Notes under the pieces: model-generated | The model's database searches: none | Told to the model about the DNA's origin: nothing | What the model saw: only the letters and a program-made list of their open reading frames with translations | Part shown: positions 1 through 8,608 of the stretch, piece by piece | Position numbering within the stretch: position 1 is the stretch's first letter | Layout of the letters: every line of letters starts with the position of its first letter | Made by a program: the position numbers and the translations under genes | Assembly: GCA_963838885.1 (NCBI GenBank) | Contig: CAWITB010000002.1 | Coordinates: 1-64,000, forward strand | DNA: 64,000 bases | Source of the DNA: JAICMB01 sp963838885 | GTDB taxonomy: Bacteria; Acidobacteriota; Terriglobia; Bryobacterales; Bryobacteraceae | Direction: 5' to 3'

Positions 1-55
1 CCGCGGACACGGCCACGGCTGCCTTTAGAGGTATACTGGTTCTTTCGGTAGAGGC

Positions 56-484
56 ATGAAACCTTACGTGAAGTTCACGGTCCTTGTGGTCGCGATCTTG
101 GGCGTTCTTGCGTTTCTGTTCGCCAGCGGCGTCAACGATACCAAGACGTATTACAAGGAGATTTCCGAACTTCGCCACATGGGCAACGACGCCCAGGGTA
201 AGCGTCTTCGCGTGGGCGGCGATGTCGAGCAAGGCTCCATCGCGCGCAACGGCCGGGAAGTCTCTTTCGTGCTTCGCCAGAACGCCCTCAAACTGAAAGT
301 TGTGTACGACGGCATGGACCCGCTGCCCGATACATTCCGAGGCGGGGCGCAGGCGCTGGCTGAAGGGCGACTGGGACCCGACGGCGTTTTTCAGGCCAGC
401 AAGATCCAAGCCAAGTGCGCCTCCAAGTACGAAGCCAAGCCGGTGCAGAACAAGAACGCTCTTGAGAACCGGGCGAAATTGTAG
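56..484 (+). CDS. ccmE: CcmE, periplasmic heme chaperone of cytochrome c maturation (CxxxY type)
   Basis: A protein of 142 residues with one N-terminal membrane anchor (about residues 6-24) and the OB-fold region of CcmE (about 38-120). CcmE receives heme from CcmABCD and passes it to CcmF. The classical heme-binding histidine is replaced by cysteine: the motif reads KCASKYE with Cys121 and Tyr125, the CxxxY variant known from some deltaproteobacteria, archaea and acidobacteria. The ATG at 56 follows the purine-rich GTAGAGG and is the only sensible start. A weak -10-like TATACT lies at 32-37 without a convincing -35. It is the first gene of a co-directional ccm cluster. Confidence 0.93.
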   Translation: MKPYVKFTVLVVAILGVLAFLFASGVNDTKTYYKEISELRHMGNDAQGKRLRVGGDVEQGSIARNGREVSFVLRQNALKLKVVYDGMDPLPDTFRGGAQALAEGRLGPDGVFQASKIQAKCASKYEAKPVQNKNALENRAKL

Positions 485-544
485 CCCGGCAACGCGGGGC
501 GCCGGGCGCTCGGGCCCGTTCGCTCCTGGAAGAACAAACCTGTC

Positions 545-2563
545 ATGGAAAATATAGGCGCACTTGCAATTCTCCTCGCCTTTTGCCTCGCCGTTTACGC
601 CTCGCTCGGGTCCATACTCGGCAAACTTAAACGAAAGCCCTTTCTGATCGTCAGCGCCGAACGCGCCGTCTACTCCATCTGGTTTCTCATCGCGCTGGCG
701 TCCGGGATCCTGGTCTATTCACTCGTGAACGGCGATTTCCGCATGTCCTACGTGGCCTCGCATTCGAACCACGCGATGCCAACTTTGTACAAATTCACGG
801 CGTGGTGGGGCGGCCAGGAAGGATCGCTGCTGCTGTGGGCTTTTCTGCTGTCGACCTATACGTCGGTCGTGGTTTTCACCAACCGGCGCAAGTTCCGCGA
901 CATGATGCCGTACGTCACGGCCATTCTGACAACGGTGCTGGCGTTCTTCCTCGTTTTGGTGACGTTCATCTCAAGTCCCTTTAAGATGCTGGCCGCGGGC
1001 CGCGCCATCGCCGACGTGGGAGACGGCCGCGGGCTCGATCCCCTGCTGCAATACCCGGCCATGGCGATCCACCCTCCCATGGTGTATCTGGGCTATGTCG
1101 GCTTCGCGGTTCCGTTCGCCTTTGCCATCGCCTCATTGATCACGAAGCAGAAAGGCGAGGCTTGGATTCATACCACGCGCCGCTGGACGCTGCTGACGTG
1201 GCTGTTCCAGAGCACGGGAATTGTTCTAGGCGCCGGCTGGGCGTATGCCGTGCTCGGATGGGGCGGCTACTGGATGTGGGACCCCGTTGAAAACGCTTCG
1301 CTGCTGCCTTGGATCACCGCGACGGCGTTTCTGCACTCCGTGATGATGCAAGAGAAAAAGGGAATGATGAAGGTCTGGAACATGGTCCTGGTATCGGCGA
1401 CCTTCTTCCTGTGCATCTTCGGAACGTTCCTGACCCGCTCCGGCGTGGTGCAATCGGTTCACGCTTTCTCGACCGGCGGGCCGCTGGCCAAGTTTTTCGT
1501 AACGTTCATGGCGGCCGGCATCGCGCTGACCATTTACTTGATTCTCGACCGCTTGCCGTATTTGAAGAGCGAGGCGCAGCTCGAAAGCGTCGTCTCGCGC
1601 GAATCGAGTTTTTTGTTCAACAACCTCATCCTGCTGGCGAGCTGTTTCGCGGTGCTGTGGGGCACGCTGTTCCCGGTCATTTCGGAAGCGTTCACGGGAG
1701 AAAAGATCAGCGTCGATAAGCCGTTCTTCGATCGCATCAATATTCCGGTCGGACTATTTCTGTTGTTCCTGACCGGCGTGGGACCTCTCATCGCGTGGAG
1801 GCGCAGCTCGCTCGAGAGCCTGCGGCGCGCTTTCTTATGGCCTTCGATCGCGGCCGTCACGCTGATGATCGCTCTGGCGTTCCTGGGCGTGTATCAGCAT
1901 CCCTTCGCGATGGTGTCGTTCGGCCTTTGCCTTTTCGTGGCTTCATCGATCGGAATGGAATTTTTCAAGGGCGCGCGAGCGATCGGCGCGAAAACGGGCC
2001 AGGGCTTCTTTCCCGCGATGATCGAGCTGACGCATCGCAATACGCGGCGTTACGGCGGCTACATCGTGCACATGGGCATCGTGTTCATGTTCATTGGCTT
2101 CACCGGCGCCGCCTTCGATAAAGATCTGACGGTCGAAGTCGCGAAAGGCGACTCGTTCCATATCGGCCGCTACACCTTGAAGGTCGCGGACACGCAGGAC
2201 GGTGAAAACGATAATTACGGCTGGAGCAAGGTTTATATAGACGTCTACGACGGCAACCACCAGCTCGGTACGATGGTTCCGGAAAAGCGCTTTTTCAAGG
2301 CCAGCCGCAGCCCCGCCAGCGAAGTTGCTATCCGGCGGAGATTAAACGAAGACCTCTACCTCAATTACGCCGGCGTCTCAAACGACAGCCGGCGCGCCGT
2401 CATTCAAGCATACGTCAACCCGCTCGTTTCCTGGATCTGGATCGGCTACTGGGTACTGTTCTTCGGCACTTTGATCTGCATGGTCCCGAGCAAGGTGAAG
2501 CTGGCGTATGCGCGCACGCAGGTGGTGGGATTTACGAAGAAACATGTTGCGGTGGAAGACTAG
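545..2563 (+). CDS. ccmF: CcmF, cytochrome c heme lyase subunit
   Basis: A polytopic inner-membrane protein of 672 residues, the normal size for CcmF/NrfE. The tryptophan-rich WWD heme-handling motif (GWGGYWMWDPVEN, residues 238-250) and the preceding conserved segment with His176 (AIHPPMVYLGY) are clear. CcmF takes heme from CcmE and, with CcmH, attaches it to CxxCH apocytochromes on the periplasmic side. A soluble periplasmic segment lies near the C-terminus (about 530-630), followed by a last membrane helix. The start ATG is 60 bp after ccmE, and its end overlaps the start of ccmH by 20 nt, so translation is probably coupled. Confidence 0.97.
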   Translation: MENIGALAILLAFCLAVYASLGSILGKLKRKPFLIVSAERAVYSIWFLIALASGILVYSLVNGDFRMSYVASHSNHAMPTLYKFTAWWGGQEGSLLLWAFLLSTYTSVVVFTNRRKFRDMMPYVTAILTTVLAFFLVLVTFISSPFKMLAAGRAIADVGDGRGLDPLLQYPAMAIHPPMVYLGYVGFAVPFAFAIASLITKQKGEAWIHTTRRWTLLTWLFQSTGIVLGAGWAYAVLGWGGYWMWDPVENASLLPWITATAFLHSVMMQEKKGMMKVWNMVLVSATFFLCIFGTFLTRSGVVQSVHAFSTGGPLAKFFVTFMAAGIALTIYLILDRLPYLKSEAQLESVVSRESSFLFNNLILLASCFAVLWGTLFPVISEAFTGEKISVDKPFFDRINIPVGLFLLFLTGVGPLIAWRRSSLESLRRAFLWPSIAAVTLMIALAFLGVYQHPFAMVSFGLCLFVASSIGMEFFKGARAIGAKTGQGFFPAMIELTHRNTRRYGGYIVHMGIVFMFIGFTGAAFDKDLTVEVAKGDSFHIGRYTLKVADTQDGENDNYGWSKVYIDVYDGNHQLGTMVPEKRFFKASRSPASEVAIRRRLNEDLYLNYAGVSNDSRRAVIQAYVNPLVSWIWIGYWVLFFGTLICMVPSKVKLAYARTQVVGFTKKHVAVED

Positions 2564-3014
2564 TTTACTCGCCGCGCTCGTTGCCGGGCTGGTCGCCGCT
2601 CTGACTTGGGCCCAATCCGGGGCCGACCTCGAAAGCCCGCAATTGAACCGGGTCGCGCGAAAATTGCAGTGTAGCTGCGGCTGCAACATGGACATGACGT
2701 GCCGCATGGAGCCGTACATGTGCGGCGTCTGCAAACGCTATAAGACGGAGATTTACACGCTCCAGAAGGCCGGCAAAACGGACCGCGAAATCCTCGATCA
2801 GATGGCTCAGGAGAACGGCGCCGGCATCCTCGCGGTACACCCAGGACCGTGGGGATCCATTCTGTCTTATACCGGCCTGGCATTCGGCCTTCTGCTGGTA
2901 TTTCTTTTCTTCCGCCGCCAACGAACGGCGCCCGCTCCGGGCGAGGCGGTCGATGCGGCGGTCTTGAATCGCTATCACGACCAGATCGAAAAAGAGACAT
3001 CGACGCTGGATTAA
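2544..3014 (+). CDS. ccmH: CcmH-like thiol oxidoreductase with a cysteine-rich CxCGC motif
   Basis: A protein of 156 residues with a signal peptide (about 1-23), a small helical domain and one C-terminal membrane helix (about 105-124), the layout of the CcmH/CycL family. CcmH normally uses one LRCxxC pair to reduce the apocytochrome CxxCH. Here the motif is LQCSCGC, and six cysteines occur at 43, 45, 47, 53, 60 and 63, so the thiol chemistry or metal binding may differ. I chose ATG 2544, inside the end of ccmF, because the next upstream start (2508) would put twelve arginine/tryptophan-rich residues before the signal peptide. Confidence 0.88.
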   Translation: MLRWKTSLLAALVAGLVAALTWAQSGADLESPQLNRVARKLQCSCGCNMDMTCRMEPYMCGVCKRYKTEIYTLQKAGKTDREILDQMAQENGAGILAVHPGPWGSILSYTGLAFGLLLVFLFFRRQRTAPAPGEAVDAAVLNRYHDQIEKETSTLD

Positions 3015-3428
3015 ATGGTTTTACCCTTGGCCGTTCTTCTCACCGTGGGCGCTTTTGCGTTTACGCTGCTGGTGCGCGCCAAGGACATTCCCGCTCCCGA
3101 AGCGATCTCGCCCACGCAGCATCTGGACGAGCGCAAGGCGCAGATTTACGACAATCTGCGCGATTTGCAGTTCGAGTACCGGCTGGGCAAGCTCTCGGAC
3201 GAGGATTACGGGAAGACGAAACTCGGCCTGCAGGCGGAACTCGCCAAAGTGCTGGCCGAAACGGACGCGATCAAAGCGCAGCAGCCGCAGCCGCCCAAGA
3301 CCGCGACGAAGCTGGTGTTGAAAACAGCTCCGAAGCCGGCCGCCGCGGGCGCGACTTGCCCATATTGCAGCGCGACCTTCGAGCGCTCTTTGAAGTTTTG
3401 CGGCGAGTGTGGAAAGCCGATGACATGA
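3015..3428 (+). CDS. CcmI-like membrane protein with C-terminal zinc ribbon
   Basis: A protein of 137 residues. One N-terminal membrane helix (about 3-20) is followed by a charged helical stretch (35-90) resembling the N-terminal part of CcmI/CycH assembly factors. A proline/lysine linker follows, then a C-terminal zinc ribbon with Cys115, Cys118, Cys129 and Cys132 (CPYC and CGEC). The ATG directly follows the ccmH stop, and the last bases overlap the next start (ATGA), so it is translated with the ccm genes. No TPR domain, as in full-length CcmI, is present. A role in presenting apocytochromes is inferred from position. Confidence 0.75.
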   Translation: MVLPLAVLLTVGAFAFTLLVRAKDIPAPEAISPTQHLDERKAQIYDNLRDLQFEYRLGKLSDEDYGKTKLGLQAELAKVLAETDAIKAQQPQPPKTATKLVLKTAPKPAAAGATCPYCSATFERSLKFCGECGKPMT

Positions 3429-4573
3429 AGAGTAGCGTGGCGTCGCGGCTCACATTTAAAGGCCGCTCCCTTGCCGCTGCGGTTCGGTTACGGGGCTCGT
3501 CCGGCGCCGAACGGGGCCTACGCTTGTGTTTCGCTTGCTGCGTCGCGATCGCGCCCCTCTTTGCCGCGATCGATGGAACGGTCGTCAACGGAACCAGCAG
3601 CAAACCGCAGGCGAACGTCGTGATTTCGCTGGTTGAGCCGAGCGCGGCCGGCATGAAGAATCTCGAGACCATCAAGACGGCGGCGGACGGCAAATTTCAT
3701 TTCTTTAAAGAAGCTGCCGCGGGCGGCCCGCAGATTGTGCAGGCGCTGTTCGCGGGCGTGACGTATACGAAAGTAATTCCGCCGGGCGCCGCCTCATCCG
3801 CTGTGCAAGTGGACGTCTACGATTCGTCCTCGAAACCAGGGATTGCGAAGGTATCGCAAGATCTCATACTGTATCAGCCGGGCGAACAGCAGGTTTCGGT
3901 GAACCAGAGCATCTTCTTCCAGAACGCCTCGACAACAACTTATAACAATCCCCGCAACGGAGCTCTGCGCTTCTATTTGCCCCCGCAAGCAAACGGCAAC
4001 GTCAAGGTCGCGGTCACGGCGCCCGGGGGCATGCCCATCGTTCGCGCCGCCGAAAAAACGGCGCAGAAAAACGTCTATAGCGTGAATTATCCGATCAAGC
4101 CGGGGGAGACGCGCTTCGACCTGACGTATGCGCTGCCGGTCTCGAAGCCCATGATCGTGTCCGGGGAAATCCTGCATCGCGAGGGGCCGACGCGCATCGC
4201 GGTACCGGCCGGCGTCGCGCTCCAGAGCGACGACGTCACGCTGCTTGGTCAGGAGCCGCAAACCAAAGCGTCCATCTACGATGTGAAGGGGCCGGAGTTC
4301 AAGGCCGAGCTCGAATGGACCGCCGCCGCCGCGGCGCCCGATGCGAACGCGGACGAGGACTCGGGCGAGCCGCAGATTCGCGAGATTCAGCCGCATGTGT
4401 ACGGCGGCACGGTGCTGGGCATCCCGGGCTTGTATTGGATTGCCGCAATCACGCTGAGCATTCTCGCGCTGGGCCTGTTCCTGCTCTATCGTTCGGATCG
4501 GCCCGCGCCCGCCGAGGCGGCCGAGGGCGACGCGCAACGCAAGCCGGTCCGGAAAGGAGCGGCGTCGCGTTAG
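3425..4573 (+). CDS. Secreted, C-terminally anchored protein with carboxypeptidase-regulatory-like domain
   Basis: A protein of 382 residues starting at an ATG that overlaps the previous stop by four bases. An N-terminal hydrophobic stretch (about 30-45) could act as a signal. The first domain (about 45-130) has the pattern of a carboxypeptidase-regulatory-like beta-sandwich (DGTVVNGTSSKPQANVVISL). A second beta-rich region follows, and a single membrane helix sits near the C-terminus (about 335-355) before a basic cytoplasmic tail. It lies inside the ccm operon and overlaps ccmA by one base. The function is unknown; an accessory role in apocytochrome or heme handling is only a guess. Confidence 0.72.
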   Translation: MKSSVASRLTFKGRSLAAAVRLRGSSGAERGLRLCFACCVAIAPLFAAIDGTVVNGTSSKPQANVVISLVEPSAAGMKNLETIKTAADGKFHFFKEAAAGGPQIVQALFAGVTYTKVIPPGAASSAVQVDVYDSSSKPGIAKVSQDLILYQPGEQQVSVNQSIFFQNASTTTYNNPRNGALRFYLPPQANGNVKVAVTAPGGMPIVRAAEKTAQKNVYSVNYPIKPGETRFDLTYALPVSKPMIVSGEILHREGPTRIAVPAGVALQSDDVTLLGQEPQTKASIYDVKGPEFKAELEWTAAAAAPDANADEDSGEPQIREIQPHVYGGTVLGIPGLYWIAAITLSILALGLFLLYRSDRPAPAEAAEGDAQRKPVRKGAASR

Positions 4574-5265
4574 TGACCGCGCTTCATATCCAGAACGTCT
4601 GGAAGTATTACGGCGACTATCCGGCGTTGCGGGACATCACCTTCGACGTCGAGGAGGGTTCCTGCCTGGCGCTCCTCGGCCGCAATGGCGCCGGAAAAAC
4701 CACGCTGTTGAGAATTCTCGCGGGCCTCTCGAATCCGGGCAAAGGGGTGGTGCAAATTTTGGGCGCGGACGCGCGCGCGCAGACAACGCGACGGCGCATC
4801 GGCGTACTGGGACATGGAATCGGCATCTACGACGAGCTCTCGGCGCAGGAAAACCTGATGCTGTTCGCGCGCCTCTACGACGTTCCCAACGCGCAGCGCA
4901 CGGTCTCGGAATGGCTGGAACGCACCGGCCTGGAGCGCGTGCGCGAAGGTCTGGTGCGGGAGTTTTCGCGCGGCATGAGGCAGCGGCTGGCCGTGGCGCG
5001 GGCCTTTCTACATGAACCATCGCTGCTGCTGCTGGACGAGCCCTTCACGGCTCTGGACGATCATGGAACCGCCGTTCTCCTGGAATTCCTGGATACCGCG
5101 CGGCGGGCCGGCCGCACCATCGTGATGTCCACGCACCAGCTCCGGGAGGCGCTACAGTTGGCCACCGGCGTGGCCCTCATCGATCGCGGCAAGCTCGCCT
5201 ATAGCGGCGCGCGCACGCAGGAAATGTTGGATGACCCCGCTCTCCTCTACCGCATCTACGGATAA
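4573..5265 (+). CDS. ccmA: CcmA, ATPase of the heme-handling ABC complex
   Basis: A protein of 230 residues with all ABC ATPase motifs: Walker A at 36-44 (GRNGAGKTT), signature FSRGMRQRLAVA at 131-142 and Walker B LLLLDEP at 151-157. CcmA with CcmB and CcmC releases heme-loaded CcmE by ATP hydrolysis. The start is the GTG at 4573, which shares its G with the previous TAG stop. An upstream extension of the frame is out-of-frame translation of the preceding gene. Its end overlaps ccmB by 35 nt. Confidence 0.94.
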   Translation: MTALHIQNVWKYYGDYPALRDITFDVEEGSCLALLGRNGAGKTTLLRILAGLSNPGKGVVQILGADARAQTTRRRIGVLGHGIGIYDELSAQENLMLFARLYDVPNAQRTVSEWLERTGLERVREGLVREFSRGMRQRLAVARAFLHEPSLLLLDEPFTALDDHGTAVLLEFLDTARRAGRTIVMSTHQLREALQLATGVALIDRGKLAYSGARTQEMLDDPALLYRIYG

Positions 5266-6001
5266 TCCAGCGGGGGATCATGCGCCGGCGAGGGCGGGCG
5301 CTCCCCGGGCAACCACGCTTCCGGGTCTGGCATCGCTGCGGCTCACCCTGGCGATCGCGGCCAAAGACTTGCGGTCCGAGCTGCGCACCAAGGAGACCAT
5401 CAACGCGGCGCTTTCCTTCGCCCTCGTGATCCTGGTGTTGTTCAGTTTTGCCTTTGATCTCGAAGAGGTACACAATATCGGCGGCGGCCTGCTGTGGCTG
5501 ACATTCACGTTCGCTGGAGCGCTACTCCTGAATCGCAGTTTTGCGCGCGAATTGACGAATGATTGCCTGGACGCCCTCATTTCGTCGCCCGCATCGGGCG
5601 CGCAGCTGTGGGCCGGGAAAGCTTTGGCGAATTACGTTCTGCTTCTCGCCATCGAGGCCGTCAGCCTGGCCGTTTTCGGACTGTTATACGACGTCAATTG
5701 GACGCGACAAATCGGCTGGCTGATCGCGGTTCTGCTGCTCACCACCTGGGCGCTGGCCGTAATCGGCACGGTGTTCAGCGCCATGACCGTGAATCTGCGG
5801 CTACGCGAGGTGATGCTGCCGGCGCTGCTTTATCCCATGCTCATTCCGGCTCTGATGGCCGCCATCCACCTGACCTCGATTCTGATTACGGGACAGCCGC
5901 TCGCCCCGGACGACTTCATCTGGTTCCGCGTGCTGCTCGCCGTGGATGTTATCTTCACTCTGCTGGCGGGCGCGCTCGTTGAAATATTATTGGTAGGGTA
6001 A
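5231..6001 (+). CDS. ccmB: CcmB, membrane subunit of the heme-handling ABC complex
   Basis: A protein of 256 residues with about six hydrophobic helices, as expected for CcmB. A polar, alanine/proline-rich tail of about 35 residues precedes the family core, which starts near LRLTLAIAAKDLRSELRTKE. The segment NRSFARELTNDCLDALISSP (about 98-117) matches the conserved cytoplasmic loop of the family. The ATG lies within ccmA. The extra N-terminal tail suggests that a downstream start is possible, but no ATG or good GTG is available before the core. The next gene, ccmC, begins 5 nt downstream. Confidence 0.92.
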   Translation: MTPLSSTASTDNPAGDHAPARAGAPRATTLPGLASLRLTLAIAAKDLRSELRTKETINAALSFALVILVLFSFAFDLEEVHNIGGGLLWLTFTFAGALLLNRSFARELTNDCLDALISSPASGAQLWAGKALANYVLLLAIEAVSLAVFGLLYDVNWTRQIGWLIAVLLLTTWALAVIGTVFSAMTVNLRLREVMLPALLYPMLIPALMAAIHLTSILITGQPLAPDDFIWFRVLLAVDVIFTLLAGALVEILLVG

Positions 6002-6006
6002 ACACA

Positions 6007-6691
6007 ATGCGCGAAAAGCTCATCTACGTATTCGTGGCCGTCGCGGCCGTCATTTTCGCCTGGAACCTGCACACTATTTTGCTCGAACTCCCCGACGAGG
6101 CCAGTCAAGGCTCGGTTTTTCGAATCTTTTATTTTCATGTATCGTCGGTCTTCGCCGCATTCACGGGCTTTTTCGTGGCAATGATCGCCAGCGCCGTCTA
6201 TCTCGCCACTCGCAATTTGCGCTACGACGCCGCCGCCGCCGCCACCACCGAAGTCTCGGTCGCCTTCGCGAGCATCGTGCTCGTCACCGGCAGCATCTGG
6301 GGACGCAGGACCTGGGGAATCTGGTGGACGTGGGATGCGCGTCTGACCTCGATGCTGGTCTGCTGGCTCCTCTATGCCGGCTATGTGATGCTTGCGCGGC
6401 GCCATCGAAGAACCGAACCAGCGCGCGCGCCTTTCCGCGGTGCTTTCGATTTTCGCTTTCGCCGACGTGATCATCGTGTGGAAGTCCATCGAATGGTGGC
6501 GTACGCAGCATCCCGGCCCGGTGCTGAGCATCCGCAATGGCGGCGGGATGGCTCCCGGCATGGAGCCCCCGATGTACTGGAATTACCTCGTATTTCTGCT
6601 GCTCGGGACGGCACTGGTGCTGCTTCGACTGCGGCAGGACGAGACGCGGCGGGAAATCGACGCGCTGCGCCGCTACGCGCACGCGCTTTAG
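6007..6691 (+). CDS. ccmC: CcmC, heme delivery protein, broken by a one-base insertion
   Basis: Residues 1-129 read in one frame and contain the CcmC signatures: His44 in FYFHVSSVFA and the WWD-type motif IWWTWDARL (105-113). At 6391-6393 the frame fails. The rest of CcmC continues in the next frame (from the TTG at 6392), with a second conserved histidine in EWWRTQHPGPVL, and stops at 6691. Reading CTTGCG as CTGCG restores about 227 residues, the usual CcmC length. Without correction the first frame stays open to 7503 and creates a false fusion with the GAF gene. CcmC loads heme onto CcmE. The break is most likely a sequencing error, since the flanking ccm genes are intact. Confidence 0.88.
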
Positions 6692-6700
6692 GAGACTTGC

Positions 6701-6946
6701 ATGGTGGAAGTTCGAAATTTCGAATTCATGTTTTACGGTTTCCTGGCAGCGTGGCTCATCGTGATGCTGTACGTCGTCTCGATCGCCGCGCGCGAGCGGA
6801 AGCTGCGGCGCGAGATCGATCGCGTGAAGCGCCTGCTCGAGCAGCGCGAAGAGGAGCGCGCGCAAGAGCGCGAATCCGGCCGCCGCCAAGGCGCGCCCAA
6901 CGCCGTTCTCCCTATAATGAGGTCGTGTCCAGACTCAAGGAAATAG
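6701..6946 (+). CDS. ccmD: CcmD-like small membrane protein
   Basis: A small protein of 81 residues: one membrane helix (about 10-28) followed by a basic helical stretch (REIDRVKRLLEQREEER), which is the architecture of CcmD. CcmD stabilises CcmC and releases holo-CcmE from the CcmABC complex. The gene starts 9 nt after ccmC with AGGAG immediately upstream. Family CcmD proteins are poorly conserved, so the assignment rests on size, topology and position. Its last 22 nt overlap the GTG start chosen for the next gene. Confidence 0.75.
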   Translation: MVEVRNFEFMFYGFLAAWLIVMLYVVSIAARERKLRREIDRVKRLLEQREEERAQERESGRRQGAPNAVLPIMRSCPDSRK

Positions 6947-7503
6947 AACAGCAGCTGGCGCATACCGAACGGCAGCTCCGCCTATTGCAAAAGATTGCCC
7001 GCCTGATCGTGCGCGGCGACCTCACCATGCGCGACGCCCTGCAGCGCGTGGTTTCTCTGGTGGTTGAGTTCATGGGTTCCGATTCCTGCCTCATCTACCT
7101 GCTCGAGGACAACGAACTGGTGCTGCTGGCCTCTAACACTCCTCATCCCGAGACCATCCGCAAAGTCCGCCTGAAGCTGAGCGAGGGACTTACGGGCTGG
7201 GTGGCGCGCGAACGCCGCGTTCTCGCGATTTCGCGGGAGGCTTCGCACGACCCGCGGTTCAAGTTTTTCCGCGACCTTCCGGAGGACACCTTCGAAGCAT
7301 TTCTTTCCACTCCCATCATCGTTCGCAATCGCGTCGCCGGCGTGATCAACGTTCAACATCGCGACCCGCACCCGCACACCGGCGACGAAATCGAGCTGTT
7401 GACCACTGTCGGCGAGCTGGCCGGGTGCCTGGTCACCGTAGCGAGGATCGATGCAACATCTCTTAGCGGCCCATCCCTGGTTTCTCCGGCGGCTCAAAAC
7501 TGA
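6925..7503 (+). CDS. GAF domain protein
   Basis: A protein of 192 residues: a coiled-coil N-terminus (about 1-25, RLKEIEQQLAHTERQLRLL) followed by one GAF domain (about 35-175) with the typical SEGLTGWVARERR and VINVQHRD segments. GAF domains bind small ligands or mediate dimer contacts. There is no attached catalytic domain, so it may be a stand-alone sensor. The GTG at 6925 follows ATGAGG closely and overlaps the ccmD-like gene. The same frame is open upstream only because of the ccmC frame break. It overlaps the next gene by 53 nt. Confidence 0.8.
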   Translation: MSRLKEIEQQLAHTERQLRLLQKIARLIVRGDLTMRDALQRVVSLVVEFMGSDSCLIYLLEDNELVLLASNTPHPETIRKVRLKLSEGLTGWVARERRVLAISREASHDPRFKFFRDLPEDTFEAFLSTPIIVRNRVAGVINVQHRDPHPHTGDEIELLTTVGELAGCLVTVARIDATSLSGPSLVSPAAQN

Positions 7504-8608
7504 TTTCCTGAAACTGACCGCAAGCGCTCTGATTTTGGCGAGCTCGGCGGCCAGCGCCGCCCAAAAATGGCGCATGCAATACTTCTACGACGAAGATAAA
7601 TCGTCGCTGGCTTTCACAGATATCCAGTGTCCGTCGGCGACCCATTGCGCCGCCACGGCCATCGTCACCGACGGCAAGCGCGAAAAGGGCGTCGTCGCCA
7701 TCACCGGCAATGGGGGTGTCGACTGGAGGCTCCAGGACGTCGCCGAGCATCCCATATCGCTGTTTTTCCTCAACGAAAGCAAAGGCTGGATGGTTACCGA
7801 CCGCGGCATTTGGGAAACGCAGGAAGCGGGAAGCGACTGGAAGAAGCTCAAGGACGAGAAAGAACTGCAGCGCGTTTATTTTGTTGACGAGAACCGCGGC
7901 TGGGCCATCGGCGCTCACAAGCTGGTGCTTGAGACCGCCGATGGCGGACACAAATGGACGCCGCTCGCCGCCGCTCAGCAGGCCCCCACCGCGGCCGAAG
8001 ACACCGTATATCACTGGATCGCTTTTGGGGGAAAGGAACAGCGCGACGGACTCATCGTGGGGACATGGTCGCTTCACAAGGCGGACGAAGTCCCCGATTG
8101 GATGTTGCGGCCCGACCAAGCGTTGAAGCGGAAACCGTCTCCATCGCTGACGATCCTCCTGCAGACCATCGACGGCGGCAAGAAATGGAGCGAGACTTCG
8201 CGCAGCCTGGAAGGCGACATGACGCGATTCCGTTATGGTCCTGCCGGCTCCGGCTTCGCCCTGTTCGAGTTCCCCAACTCCGCTCAACTGCCTTCGGAGC
8301 TGTTCGAAATGGACCTGGTAGCGCATAAGAACACCGCGATTTACCAGGACCCCAGCCGCGTGGTGCGGGATTTCGTAAGACTGCCGGGCGGCGACATGAT
8401 CCTCGCGGGCGTCGAGCGCCAAGGCAAATCCAACATGCTTCCGATCGCCGGGAAACTCAAGATGATGATCAGCAGCTCGCTAAAATCGTGGATCGACATG
8501 GAAGTGGATTATCGCGCCGAGGCGAACCGCGCGATGATCGCGGCCGCCGACGACCACAACGTGTGGGTCGCGACGGACACGGGAATGATTTTGAAGCTGA
8601 CGCCATAA
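7451..8608 (+). CDS. Secreted YCF48/BNR-like beta-propeller protein
   Basis: A protein of 385 residues with a signal peptide (hydrophobic core about 19-36, cleavage near SAASAAQ). It holds repeated units of the YCF48/Hcf136 or sialidase-repeat type: IWETQEAGSDWKKL, VLETADGGHKWTPL and LLQTIDGGKKWSET share the Asp/Gly-x-x-Trp pattern about every 45-90 residues. Such propellers act in assembly or binding at the cell surface; no catalytic residues are recognised. The ATG at 7451 lies inside the GAF gene. It converges with the FAD monooxygenase remnant on the other strand. Confidence 0.78.
   Translation: MQHLLAAHPWFLRRLKTDFLKLTASALILASSAASAAQKWRMQYFYDEDKSSLAFTDIQCPSATHCAATAIVTDGKREKGVVAITGNGGVDWRLQDVAEHPISLFFLNESKGWMVTDRGIWETQEAGSDWKKLKDEKELQRVYFVDENRGWAIGAHKLVLETADGGHKWTPLAAAQQAPTAAEDTVYHWIAFGGKEQRDGLIVGTWSLHKADEVPDWMLRPDQALKRKPSPSLTILLQTIDGGKKWSETSRSLEGDMTRFRYGPAGSGFALFEFPNSAQLPSELFEMDLVAHKNTAIYQDPSRVVRDFVRLPGGDMILAGVERQGKSNMLPIAGKLKMMISSSLKSWIDMEVDYRAEANRAMIAAADDHNVWVATDTGMILKLTP

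Noticed and set aside
6007..7503. Single 498-residue fusion of CcmC and a GAF domain
   Set aside because: The middle part is Arg-rich nonsense, and the CcmC C-terminus and the CcmD-like gene occur in the other frames at the same place. It is the result of a one-base insertion.
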